Shown: positions 33,781 to 43,198 of the stretch, one piece after another | Position numbering within the stretch: position 1 is the stretch's first letter | Layout of the letters: each line of letters starts with the position of its first letter | Origin: Candidatus Binatia bacterium | GTDB taxonomy: Bacteria; Desulfobacterota; Binatia; HRBIN30 | Direction: 5' to 3' | Length of the DNA stretch: 64,000 nt | Assembly (NCBI GenBank): GCA_937925685.1 | Contig: CALAMI010000011.1 | Span: 186,001 to 250,000 of the forward strand | Position numbers and translations under genes: made by a program | Notes under the pieces: model-generated | Databases searched by the model: none | What the model saw: only the letters and a program-made list of their open reading frames with translations | Told to the model about the DNA's origin: nothing

Positions 33781-34527
33781 TTAGCTCGACGAATCAGCGG
33801 CGCGGAATTGTTCCAGAGCGACCAGCAGGCGAAGCAGCAAAGCGATCGCCAACGAGCTCACCGGGGGGAGTAAGAGGAGTGCCATGCCCCAACTCAAGCG
33901 CCAGGTGCCTGTCTCTTTATCGAAGTCGAAGCAGCGTAGAGCGACGTCCGTGGCCGGAAGCGGATACGAAAACACAAAATTCCCACGCGCTTCTCGAACC
34001 AAGTCCTTCAACAGGGCTGGGTCTTGAAAGCCTTCCATCCGGCGCAAAATGTTGCCCTGGCGGTCGACAACGAACACGACAATCGAGTGATCGTAGTCGT
34101 TGCGAGTGGGGTCGTAGCGGAGCGCATAGCCCAAGCCGGCCAGCAAACGCGGAATCTGCTCCGGATCCATAACTCCCCACTGCCACGACGGGTGTTCCGC
34201 CAGAGCGAGGCGCTGCGTCAGCACGCGCACGTCTGCAAGCGTATCTCGCGGGTCGAAACTCAATACCACCACGCGGAAACCCGTTGGTGTGCTGCCGAGC
34301 GCTTGCCTGAGATACAGGAGGTAGGCGGAGCAGAGTCCACCACAGTGCGCCGAAAACAGCGTGAGGATGACGGACTGCGACTGGAAAAGGCGGTGTAGCG
34401 TTGTTTTGCTGCCGTCCACGAGCACGATCGGAACGTCAGGCAAGGTACGCAGATAGTACTGCCCTTCGTTCAGTTGTGCCCGTGCAGTGCCGGCAGCGAT
34501 CAAGATGCCGCCAATATACGCCAGCAT
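33781..34527 (-). CDS. SCO1/SenC-type copper protein
   Basis: A 248-residue thioredoxin-fold protein of the SCO/SenC family. Copper ligands: C62 and C66 (HCGGLC, a CxxxC motif) and H147 (DYDHSIV). An N-terminal export helix and a hydrophobic helix near the C terminus (about 215-240) would anchor it at the membrane. SCO proteins deliver copper to the CuA or CuB centre of heme-copper enzymes, here the neighbours just upstream. The ATG at 34527 overlaps the end of subunit I by 28 bases, so the two are coupled. Confidence 0.9.
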   Translation of the reverse strand: MLAYIGGILIAAGTARAQLNEGQYYLRTLPDVPIVLVDGSKTTLHRLFQSQSVILTLFSAHCGGLCSAYLLYLRQALGSTPTGFRVVVLSFDPRDTLADVRVLTQRLALAEHPSWQWGVMDPEQIPRLLAGLGYALRYDPTRNDYDHSIVVFVVDRQGNILRRMEGFQDPALLKDLVREARGNFVFSYPLPATDVALRCFDFDKETGTWRLSWGMALLLLPPVSSLAIALLLRLLVALEQFRAADSSS

Positions 34528-35921
34528 CGCTGAATTGCGTGGGCGACGTACAGGAGAGTTGCCGCAAACACGAGTATGGCGAACAAGCCGCCAATGAGTG
34601 CCCATAGGCTTCCGCTGCTGACCAGCTCCGGGTACTTGTCCACACGGCGCATCACCGAAGCACTGCCGGCAATGTAGAATGCGAACACGAACCCGGTGCC
34701 ACCGAGGAGGTACAGTGTCGCCACCGGGCGATAGAGTCGACCACTGTCGTCTCCGCTCTTTTCCCGCACAAACCAAGTAATAAAGCCCAAGCTGAAGAGC
34801 ACGTTTCCCAAGAGGTTGTAGGTATGAAAGTGTGCCGGTACCCACAGGGTGTTGTGCAGTACGAAATTGTTCGCCACGATGGCGTCCAATATCGCGGCGA
34901 AGCCGCCAATAATCCAGAACATGACGCCGGTGAAGAAGAACGTTGGCGCCAGCCACCACTTCATTCCCGAACCGTACACCGTTGCCAGCACGGAGAAGGT
35001 CGTCACCGCCACGGCGGGAATCGGAGCGATCCACGAGGCTAACTGGCCAATGTACTGGAGAACGACCGGCTGCACGAAGTCCATGTAAAGGTGGTGGAAA
35101 TAGGCAGTCCAGACCACGACGAGCACCAGGTTCCACGCCAGCGCGACAAACGGCTTGGTTTTGTACGGTGGTTTACCGGCGAGCCCGGGAAACAGTTCGT
35201 AGAGGGTGGCAATGCCGAAATACAGCATCTCGTTGACCAGCGTGTGGCCGAAGATGAAGGTCAAATTCTTCATGAGAAGTGCGTCTTGCTTGAGGCCACC
35301 CCAGTACTCCAGCGCGAAGAGCACGATCACCACGACGGCAGCGACGAATGCAGGCAGCACTCCCAAAAGCGTCGTCGTGGTGATGAGGATGAAGGGTGGG
35401 GTCTCGGGTTCGGTCTTGCCCGTCAGATGCTGCCAAGCCAGCGCTTGCCCGAGCGAGTATCGGCGTAGAATTGCCATCAAAAGCCCCAGTGCCCAAACGA
35501 GCCAGGCGACCCCTAGGCTAGCCAAGGCGAGCAAGAACACGGGCGGCGCCCATGAGGTCGTGCGGGCGTAGAACGGCAGTGGGTAAAGGAAATACCAACC
35601 CGTGTGCAAGCCCCCGACGAAAATCGCCGCCAACAAGAGGACAACTCCCACGAGCGTGAGAACGTATCCGAAGGTAATCGGCCAGGTCCGTACCTCCACA
35701 TAGCGCTGGAGCAAGTAACTGACCCCAGCCATGGCCATGGAAAACCAAATGCCGACCATCAGCAGTCCGTGGGCCGTCATCAAAGCGTAAAACGTCAACG
35801 AGGACAGGGACAACGCATTCCCTTGGTTCAAGCGCATCAGGATGCCGAACAGAATGGCGATGGGGAAGACCAGTAACACGGTGACGATCCATGCCGCCGT
35901 GATCCGATTTAGTGCTGTCAT
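34500..35921 (-). CDS. norS: Heme-copper subunit I, probable sNOR-type NO reductase
   Basis: A 473-residue, about 12-helix heme-copper catalytic subunit. Ligands: H51 (low-spin heme; TAHGLLM), H226 (GHTLVN), H276-H277 (YFHHLY) as the Cu/Fe-B site, and H364/H366 (AHFHTYN). In oxygen reductases the helix VI motif is HxxxY, with Tyr cross-linked to His. Here it is HxxxN (N230). The cluster order (CuA subunit, this gene, SenC) and the missing Tyr match the norSY-senC (sNOR) type described in ammonia oxidisers. Start: ATG at 35921 with AGGA eight bases upstream (an ATG at 35927 is also in frame). It reduces NO to N2O if the sNOR call is right; otherwise it is a divergent B-type oxidase. Confidence 0.85.
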   Translation of the reverse strand: MTALNRITAAWIVTVLLVFPIAILFGILMRLNQGNALSLSSLTFYALMTAHGLLMVGIWFSMAMAGVSYLLQRYVEVRTWPITFGYVLTLVGVVLLLAAIFVGGLHTGWYFLYPLPFYARTTSWAPPVFLLALASLGVAWLVWALGLLMAILRRYSLGQALAWQHLTGKTEPETPPFILITTTTLLGVLPAFVAAVVVIVLFALEYWGGLKQDALLMKNLTFIFGHTLVNEMLYFGIATLYELFPGLAGKPPYKTKPFVALAWNLVLVVVWTAYFHHLYMDFVQPVVLQYIGQLASWIAPIPAVAVTTFSVLATVYGSGMKWWLAPTFFFTGVMFWIIGGFAAILDAIVANNFVLHNTLWVPAHFHTYNLLGNVLFSLGFITWFVREKSGDDSGRLYRPVATLYLLGGTGFVFAFYIAGSASVMRRVDKYPELVSSGSLWALIGGLFAILVFAATLLYVAHAIQRCWRILAAS

Positions 35922-35932
35922 GGGCATCTTCC

Positions 35933-36487
35933 TCACGATCCTTTGACCACGAACCGCGCTTGCATCCGAGCATGCGCCAGGCCGCAGTACTCGAGGCATT
36001 GCACCACGTATTCCCCGGGTTCGTCGAAGCGCCATCGCAGGCGGTTCATGTATCCGGGCATCGCCTGAACTTGCGCAACGATGCGCCCGTTTGGCGCGTA
36101 CAGGGCAAAGCCGTGGTTGACATCGAACGAGGTGACCCGAAACTCCACGACCTGGCCGACCGGTATTTGCACTTTTTCAGCGAATGCCGCTGCATAATCG
36201 GCATCGCTTTCGATGGGACGTTCGGAAATCGCGAAAGCGAATTGGCGAGTGGCCACATGGAGGACTCGTGCGGGAATCTCGTCCGCGTACAGGAAGTACG
36301 GCATCCGGAAAAGCGTGAGCGCCGTGAAGATACCAGCGAACACGACAAGCCCCAGGAATACCCAACGGCGTAACGGCTCGGCCGATGACGGAGCGGCCTC
36401 GTGGGAGCTGCGCCAAACCAGCCAGAATACCGCGGCGATGATGAACGCCCCGATGAGGAACAGGGCAAGAACCGTGTTCTGCGACAT
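35933..36487 (-). CDS. norY: Heme-copper subunit II with CuA site
   Basis: A 184-residue membrane protein: two N-terminal helices (about 6-25 and 42-60) and a periplasmic cupredoxin domain. CuA ligands are complete: H125, C164, C168, H172 and M175 (CLEYCGLAHARM). A CuA site means the electron donor is a soluble cytochrome c or similar. It is the first gene of the cluster, 11 bases from subunit I. GGGAGG precedes the ATG at 36487. In the sNOR model this is NorY; gene-symbol use is by analogy. Confidence 0.88.
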   Translation of the reverse strand: MSQNTVLALFLIGAFIIAAVFWLVWRSSHEAAPSSAEPLRRWVFLGLVVFAGIFTALTLFRMPYFLYADEIPARVLHVATRQFAFAISERPIESDADYAAAFAEKVQIPVGQVVEFRVTSFDVNHGFALYAPNGRIVAQVQAMPGYMNRLRWRFDEPGEYVVQCLEYCGLAHARMQARFVVKGS

Positions 36488-37132
36488 GGCCCGAATCCTC
36501 CCGTGTGCGGCACCTAATCGAGGAGAAAGCTCCTAAGCGAGCGACTGGATTCCTCTCACACTTTAGTTTTTTTTGCAAGTCTCTTTAGGCCGCTTTGTTC
36601 GTGCGCTCGCCCTGCTGCGAACGGGCTCCAACGGTGGCGAGGTGTTCCGGCAATGGACCATCCCGACGAAGAACCGCTTAGGGCGCTGCGTTTGCTTTGG
36701 TTGGCGACTCCGGTTCGACCGGCTCGCTCGTTGTCCGTGCCTTCCGAACGAGGAGCGACGGCAGAGCAGCAGCGCGGGGAGCTCGTCGATCGCCGCTTTT
36801 CCTGAGCCGTTGCACCTGCGGTCGATTCGGGTCGGTCTTTTTGCAGCGGCTTGCCCGTTATGATGATCGGTGCGTTGGCCGGAGACAGTTTCGCCTTGTC
36901 ATGCTTGTTCTCCCGTGGCTCGGCAGAGTCGGCTCGGGTGATGCTCTGCCTGTTCCGACGCCTGCCGCTAACGTGGCACCCGATGAGTTGGCTCGGGTAG
37001 CCATCTGGCCCGATGATGACGATGAGCAGGGGTCGCCGTCAGGGCCGGCGGCTCTGACCCTGGAAAAACGCGCAATGGCGACGCCTGGTCGGCGAACTGG
37101 CTGCCGGAGACCTGGTCGCCCACGTGCGGCCG
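36488..37132. other. Intergenic region upstream of the heme-copper cluster
   Basis: About 645 bases without a recognisable gene. A short AT-rich patch around 36560-36580 (an A/T run) is the likeliest promoter area for the minus-strand cluster. No FNR, NNR or NsrR-like palindrome is apparent. Confidence 0.4.
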
Positions 37133-38281
37133 TCAGCGGGATGTCGATGACAGGCGAACGCGGCGGAGCTTGCGGATCAACAACGCCAGGCGGAGCATGT
37201 CGCCAACACCTGCTCCGGTAGCGAGCGGGCCGATATTCCAAATCACCACGTGGCGCAAACCAGCATCGACCAGGGGGCGGACTTCCGCAACGATGTCGTC
37301 TACCGAACCGGCAAAAATTCCATCTCCCAGCAGTTCGGGGGTGACCTGCCGGCAAGCGGCATCGATTTGCGCATCGGTGATTTCCTGCGGGACGAAGTCC
37401 GGGAAGCCTTCGAAGCCAGCGCCGAGCGGGTGTTCGAGACCGTGCTTGGCCCACAGTGCTCCTGGAAGAAGCATTGCCATCGCTGCCGCAGCACGATTCC
37501 TGGCCAAGCTTTCCAATACGTCCTTCCGATTGGCGCCAATGGCCGTCTGGATTTGCATGGCTGGTTCGAAGTTCGCCATCGTGTGGCCAGCGGCCACTGC
37601 ACTGGCACGGATGCGCTCCAGGCAGGAGCGGTATTCCTCGGGTGCGAGCTTCTTGGTCGGGTACCAGCCGTCGCCGTAGCGTCCGGTCAGTGCCAGCATT
37701 TTCGGTGCGTGCGCCGCCACCCAAATCGCTGGAGCTTTGTTGTTGTAGAGAGGTGTGGCGAAGATCGCTTGGCGCAAGCGCCAGAAGGAGCCGTCGAAGT
37801 CGACCGGTTCTCCGCCGCTTTCCCACAAGCGGCGGATGATCGCCAACGCTTCCTCCAGTCGCGCCACACGTTTCGTAAATGGAATACCGTAGGGTTCGGT
37901 GTTTTCGCGCTCGCCATTGCCGATGCCCAGGATGGCGCGGCCACGAGAAAGATGGTCGAGGGTGACGAAGGCTTGGGCTAGGGTGGCTGGATGGCGGCGC
38001 AGCGGCTCGGTGACTCCGGTGCCGATGCGGGGCCGGCGGTAGGCTAATGCCATCATGCCCATCATCACGAAGGGGTCGAAGTACGCGTCGGGCGAGGGGA
38101 TGACCTTGGCAGCAAGGGTGAACTGCGGGCTCCATACCGTCCGAGGTACAAAACTCAGATAGTGATCGGGCAGGAAAAGCGAGTCGACACCCATCAGCGT
38201 GAACAGCCGCATACTCAGCCGTTCCAGCCGCATCGGTGCGATGCAGTTCGTTTCCATGCCCACAGAGAGGTATCGCGCCAT
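37133..38281 (-). CDS. LLM-family F420-type oxidoreductase
   Basis: A 382-residue luciferase-like TIM-barrel protein. Features: MRLFTLMGVDSLFLPDHYLSF near the start, RIGTGVTEPLRRHPATLAQAF, LSRGRAILGIGNGE, LTGRYGDGWYPTK. These fit F420-dependent alkane/ketone oxidoreductases (for example the phthiodiolone reductase group) more than FMN enzymes. Cofactor choice is inference; F420 genes are not in this window. The start ATG is at 38281. Confidence 0.87.
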   Translation of the reverse strand: MARYLSVGMETNCIAPMRLERLSMRLFTLMGVDSLFLPDHYLSFVPRTVWSPQFTLAAKVIPSPDAYFDPFVMMGMMALAYRRPRIGTGVTEPLRRHPATLAQAFVTLDHLSRGRAILGIGNGERENTEPYGIPFTKRVARLEEALAIIRRLWESGGEPVDFDGSFWRLRQAIFATPLYNNKAPAIWVAAHAPKMLALTGRYGDGWYPTKKLAPEEYRSCLERIRASAVAAGHTMANFEPAMQIQTAIGANRKDVLESLARNRAAAAMAMLLPGALWAKHGLEHPLGAGFEGFPDFVPQEITDAQIDAACRQVTPELLGDGIFAGSVDDIVAEVRPLVDAGLRHVVIWNIGPLATGAGVGDMLRLALLIRKLRRVRLSSTSR

Positions 38282-39251
38282 CGTCTCCTCGCTTGCCCCT
38301 TACCCCTCGTCCGCTAGCAGCGCACAGTCAAGCTAGAGGAACAAGTTTGGTGTCCCGCGTCTCGCCTTCGTCTGCCCCCCGAACGTCATTCCTTGCTAGC
38401 GAAACGCAAGAACAAGAGCGCGCCGCGCCGGCCACGTGCCGTTGGCGGACGGTCAATCCGCTGGCGGCGTGTGCCTCCACGCAAGGCCCTGGCAAAACAG
38501 TCGGAGAAAAATGTGCAGGCCCGCCGACGCGACGACTCGCCTTGCAAAAGCCCACGGGGCGGTCAAACTGTTGCCGCACCGCAAGCCAGATAGGGCTTGG
38601 GGGAGGAGCCTGAGGCGGATCGCGTTGCCTGCAACCAGGGCAAGTTGCAAGGTGGGGCTCTTCTGACCACTCCACGGCGACCCATTGCCGGGTGTAAACG
38701 CCTGCAGCGGCTGTCGTGGTGCCGTGAACTGCAGCGGTAAAGGAGCGACCAACCCGGGTCATGGGTCAGGTTCGAAGGCGTGAGCTAGCTGTTTGCCCCT
38801 AAAACACGCGGGTTTTTGTGCAGCTTGTGGTATCCCGCGAACCGGTGACCCCCACGACAATACGCCCTGCGAATCACGGCAATTAGCTCTGCGAGCCGCG
38901 GGCGACGGCCTGGGGGCTTGCAAGTTCTCGGGATGAATTCCGACCGCGAAGCGTGCGAGTTGTTCCGTGGGCGGATAAGAGAAGCTCGTGAAACAAGCGG
39001 GGTTCTCGCTAGGTGGGGGAATCACGGGGCAATACAAAGGTAGGTTAGCGTAGGGAGAAGACCTGGGTCGTGGGACCTCGCCTTTCGAGGTGGATCGCCG
39101 ATCGGTGCAGCTGGAGGAGGCGCGGCGCTCTCTGCGAGGGCTTCGGTCGATGTCGGCCCGGGAAGCGTGGTACCAGGCTGACATCATTGGGAGTTTACTA
39201 GCGTGGCTTCGCCCGGCAGCCTGCAGCGGTTGACTTGAATGCCGTCAGCGT
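38282..39251. other. Gene-poor interval
   Basis: About 970 bases with no recognisable gene, RNA or terminator. Minus-strand frames near 38760-39187 are open but show no domain. Confidence 0.5.
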
Positions 39252-40292
39252 TCATCGTGGCTGGGCCTGCGGCCGTGGGCCCGAACGCTTCGCGGCGGCT
39301 TCTCCGATGCGAAAGGCTCGGCGCGTTTCCTCCTCCCAACGGGTGAGCGGCAAGCTTGCCTGAATCTCGCGGGCTTTTTTGATGAATTCGAGCTTTTCTT
39401 CGCGGTTTGTCGACCACTCATGGGCAAATGCACCGGAGCGAATTTCTTCGAGCGATTCTCTCATCTTCTCCTTCAAGATCGGATCCAGGTCGAAATACCG
39501 AAGACTGCGAGAGATGGTTCCGTACTGGCTCGTGTGCGAGTGCAACGCGTGCTGCCGTAGCGCTCCTAGTTCGCGCAGTTGCAGGAAGCTGTAAGCGAGT
39601 TCTCCGGAAAGATACAGCTCCAGAAGAACGGCTTCGGGTGGATAGCCAGCTTCCACGAGGGTGTCGATGGCCGTCATCAAGACACGCCCGAATGCGGGGC
39701 CAAACGCCTGCTCGGTAAAAAGGTCGAGGGTGGCTTCGTCCTTCATGCTCAATTCTAAACAGCCAGCGCGGGTCGATCCCAATGCTTTGGCCAGTGCCAG
39801 CATACGCTGCCGGGCTCGGCCGGTAGCATCGTGATGAACCGCAACGAAACTGGCAAAGCCCTCGCCCGAGAGGTACGACTGCCGCACCCCGGCACCGATC
39901 ATGCGCGGCGCGATCAGGACCACGTCGATGAACTCGGGTGGATCGATGAAGCCGAAAGCAATGTTGTACCCGTGGGCGAAACAAAGGAGCTTGCCCGGCG
40001 CAAGGTAAGGGGCGACCTGGCGCGTGTACACTTCGGGCATGACCTCGTCGGGGACGAGAAGAAACAAGAGGCTGCCGCGCGCCGCAGCTTCCGGGATCGA
40101 CACCACTTCGAAACCGTCGCGCTGAGCCTCGTCGCGGTAAGAGTCGTCGATGTTGCCGACGACGACCGCCAATCCCGAGTCGCGCAAGTTTTTCGCCTGA
40201 GCACTGCCTTGATTGCCATATCCGAGGATCGCTACGGTCTCTCCGCGAACGGCATCGAGATTCGCATCTTCATCGTGATAGATCGTTGTCAC
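39252..40292 (-). CDS. ilvC: Divergent ketol-acid reductoisomerase
   Basis: A 346-residue class I KARI-like enzyme. The NAD(P)-binding loop is GYGNQGSAQAKNLRDSG (usually GYGxQGHA). Metal sites are present: DLFTEQAFGP (D, E) and the second pair in EAGYPPEAVLLELYLSGEL. The substrate Ser is in SHTSQYG (SNTAEYG in typical enzymes). It differs from housekeeping KARI at these positions and stands alone without ilvB, ilvN or ilvD. A GTG at 40292 with AAGGAG upstream is the start. It may make branched-chain amino acids or act in a specialised pathway. Confidence 0.82.
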   Translation of the reverse strand: MTTIYHDEDANLDAVRGETVAILGYGNQGSAQAKNLRDSGLAVVVGNIDDSYRDEAQRDGFEVVSIPEAAARGSLLFLLVPDEVMPEVYTRQVAPYLAPGKLLCFAHGYNIAFGFIDPPEFIDVVLIAPRMIGAGVRQSYLSGEGFASFVAVHHDATGRARQRMLALAKALGSTRAGCLELSMKDEATLDLFTEQAFGPAFGRVLMTAIDTLVEAGYPPEAVLLELYLSGELAYSFLQLRELGALRQHALHSHTSQYGTISRSLRYFDLDPILKEKMRESLEEIRSGAFAHEWSTNREEKLEFIKKAREIQASLPLTRWEEETRRAFRIGEAAAKRSGPRPQAQPR

Positions 40293-42272
40293 ATCCCTCT
40301 CCTTTCGTGCTCGTGCCGGCAGGGGCAGGCCGGAACTCGGCCCACATCGCCCCATCCTGTGCACCGCTACTGCAGCGGTTCAGCAGCGTAGAGCTTTGGG
40401 CGAAGCCCGAAAAGGCACGTGGCCGTGCCCGAGAGTCGAAGTCTTTCCCATTGCTGCGGAGCGAGAGAAGAAGCGATGGGCTGCGTTGCCACCCCGCACT
40501 GGATTCCTCATCCTGCTCAGTGCCCAATCGCACTCTGGCACGCAAGATGGCTCGCGTTGCTGCCCTGCCTGCGCGAGCGGGAATTTACACAGGGAAGATA
40601 GCCTATCTCCCCGAGCAGCAGCGCACGGTTGTGGTCCGGTGCTTCGTCGCGCGCACTCGCGCGGACCTCGTCTCCATGTGGGACAGGGACGTCCCTTTGC
40701 CCAAGCGCGAGCCGGTTCATGACAGCTATTGACTGTCCGACCGCTACCGCAGTCTGCTCGAGCGCACGTATGGTTTTTGCTCGGAGACGGTCGAGACAGC
40801 CGAACAGCTCGAGGAGGCCAAAGGCCGCGTGCGTGACTGGAGAGCAGCGAGTAGCGAGAACCGAATGGTGAGTAGCGACGGTTGAGCCAATCCTTCCGAA
40901 TGCTCGCGGCCCTTGCCAGCATCGGGAAGGCCTCCGCCGCATACGTCGCCGGCCGCTGGCGCCAACGGTGGCCCGCGGAACCTGAGCTCGTGTGTCTCAG
41001 CGGCCTCATGAGCGACGATGCGTAGAGGCTTGGTCATGCGCCAGTGCCCTCGAGGCTGGAGGCCGGGGCCGAGACTCGTTCCGCTTCCCCGCTAGGGGAG
41101 GGAAAGTTGCCGCTGGACCCGGAGAGGCAAACATACCAAGCCGCAGTGCTACTCGGCATGCTGCGAGTGCCTGTCGATATGCCCAAACGAGCGCGAAGCG
41201 TGAGCGATCTCTCGTAAGAGAGCGAGTTGGGCACTTCTGGCTCTGGTTCAAGGCCCCACCGCGCCTCGCGTGCGGGGCCGACCGCGCGAGGAGCACCGAG
41301 CATGGCGGCGCTTCCTAACGGACTCGCATTCCGACCGAGAGCACTGCGATTCTTGGACGCTCTCGCGCGAGGCGGCTACCCGCTGTCGCACCAGCCGCGA
41401 ACACCTACGGCCGAACCCCGCCGCCGTCCCGATTTCTTTTACGAGCCCAACGTAGGCACCTTTTGCAACAGCGCTGTGCACGCCGAGGCCGCGCAAGCAG
41501 CGCGCCACCGCCAGCTGCGCGCTGAGCCAGTGCGGCGCCGGCACGGAGCAATTGCCGCGCGATGCGCTCACGATCGGCTGTTAGAGGTTGCCCACCACGG
41601 GGAAATTTCGGGAAGACGCCGGCGGTGGCACCGCGCACTTCTCCTTCGAGACCCGTCGCGGCTCTGACCGCTGGAGCGCCATTTGCCCAGACTGCCCAAT
41701 GGGTAGAGTGGATGAGCTTGGTCGGGCGCCGGTGCCGACGACAGCGATGGGTCGGATGGACGTGAAAGACCTTGCCCGCGGCAGCTGCAGCCGGCACGCC
41801 ATTTTTGCGGAAGTCCGGGAAAACCCGTTCGAGTGGAAAGACCGCGGGTCGCGTTACCCCGGGCGACCTGCTCGTGGTGTAGCTTGTGAGGTACTTCGTC
41901 CAGTGGTGGATTCTCGCGCGATGCTCACTGAGGGTAAGAAGCAATTCGGTGGGCAGTTGCAGAGTGGCGCCGCAACGATGCCTGAGGGGATGGGGTTCGG
42001 TGGCGAAGTTCAGTTCCGAACCGTACCGAGGTGCGCCGTGGTTTCCACGTTGGATGATAGCCTTGGCACGACAATAGGACTGGAAATCTACCGCCAACAT
42101 ACGCCGTGGCCCCGGCCAAACGATTCTTGGGGAATGCCTTGTGGTGGCTCGACCGCCGGTGGTGTAGCGCCGCATTTGCTGTGCGTCGGGTGCCTCCTCG
42201 GTATTCCGTCGACCTGGAGGTCCATCACGCGTTAAGGAAGTTAGGCTAGGCCGTTACTCGAACTCCTTGCTT
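40293..42272. other. 2 kb gene-poor stretch
   Basis: The longest stretch without a recognised gene. Frames are open on both strands but are short and contradictory. Around 40560-40890 one plus frame looks partly protein-like, but a TGA (40730-40732) interrupts it and no family is recognisable; it may be a decayed gene. Confidence 0.5.
40841..40881. repeat. Degenerate GCGAGTA minirepeat
   Basis: Imperfect tandem copies of a roughly 9-base unit (AGCGAGTAGCGAGA.., then GGTGAGTAGCGACGG). This type of patch occurs in intergenic DNA of some high-GC bacteria. Here it closes the possible decayed frame. Confidence 0.4.
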
Positions 42273-42929
42273 TCAGGAAGGGGAAGGGGTGGTGGCGGAG
42301 ACACTGGCAGGCCGCCACAGCCTCCAGATCGGCACGCCTATGGTGGAGAAGGTACCGATACAACGAAAGCCGTGGCGGGCGTAAAACTGCAGGTTTGCTC
42401 GCACGGCCGTTTCCAGATAGGCGGGGCGGAGAGAGCCGGGGGCGTTCAGGGCGTGGGCGAGGAGGTAGCTTCCCAAACCACGACGCTGCACCGCCGGGTC
42501 GATTCCCAGGGTGCGAACATAAAGAAACGGCGGTGCAGGCAAGTGCCGAGCAATGGCACGTGCGGCTTCCATTGCCCGTTCCGCAGCCGCCCAGCCAATG
42601 TGCCACAGACTTCTGATTGCAAAGAACGTGTCGGACTTGGCAGGGAGCGGACCTCCATAGCGGGAGACCAAAACGAGGCCGACAATTCCATGGTGACCAT
42701 CACGCACGACCCACGCCGGCTCGGGCGACAAGCAGTGGGCCCGAATGGCCAGGCGAAAACTCCACCACATCTTCTCGCTGCGCCGTCGCTCCGGCGTGCC
42801 GCAAATGGCCTTGACCAGAGGATCCTTGGCAAACGCTCGCACGAGCATGGCTGCCGCGGTCCTCTCGTCGCGCCAGGCGAGTGGCTCGATCGCCCAAGCG
42901 GGTTCTATGATCGGCGTGCCGGGCTGCAT
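42273..42929 (-). CDS. GNAT family N-acetyltransferase
   Basis: A 218-residue acetyltransferase-fold protein. The acetyl-CoA pyrophosphate loop is PAVQRRGLGSYLL (R/Q-x-x-G-x-G/A), preceded by YVRTLGID and followed by a C-terminal YARHGFRCIGTF. The N-terminal half contains a DERTAAAMLVRAFAKDP segment seen in ArsN/aminoglycoside-acetyltransferase-like GNATs. The substrate is unknown. It stands alone on the minus strand. Confidence 0.88.
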   Translation of the reverse strand: MQPGTPIIEPAWAIEPLAWRDERTAAAMLVRAFAKDPLVKAICGTPERRRSEKMWWSFRLAIRAHCLSPEPAWVVRDGHHGIVGLVLVSRYGGPLPAKSDTFFAIRSLWHIGWAAAERAMEAARAIARHLPAPPFLYVRTLGIDPAVQRRGLGSYLLAHALNAPGSLRPAYLETAVRANLQFYARHGFRCIGTFSTIGVPIWRLWRPASVSATTPSPS

Positions 42930-43198
42930 CGCGGTAGCGAAAAAAGTCCTCGAAAGCGAAGCCTCTCCACCAGGCTAGCGGGTCGACGTCCTTGGCGCCA
43001 TAAGGGGCTCATCTCCTCGTCTTGCTATGTTTGCCAGCCGTGGTTGCCATTGACGAACTTCCGGCAAGAGCTTGCCGAGATGCGAACCGGGTGTCGCTGG
43101 CGTTTCCGCGTCGTTGCGTTGTCCGGACGAAGGCATAAGGGATAGGGTTTCGGTATGGTCTGTGCTCGGAGTCGAGCCTCGAAGACGCGAAAAAATGC

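Noticed and set aside
41405-42235. Overlapping frames on both strands
   Set aside because: No domain, no ribosome site, and unconvincing amino-acid composition in both directions.
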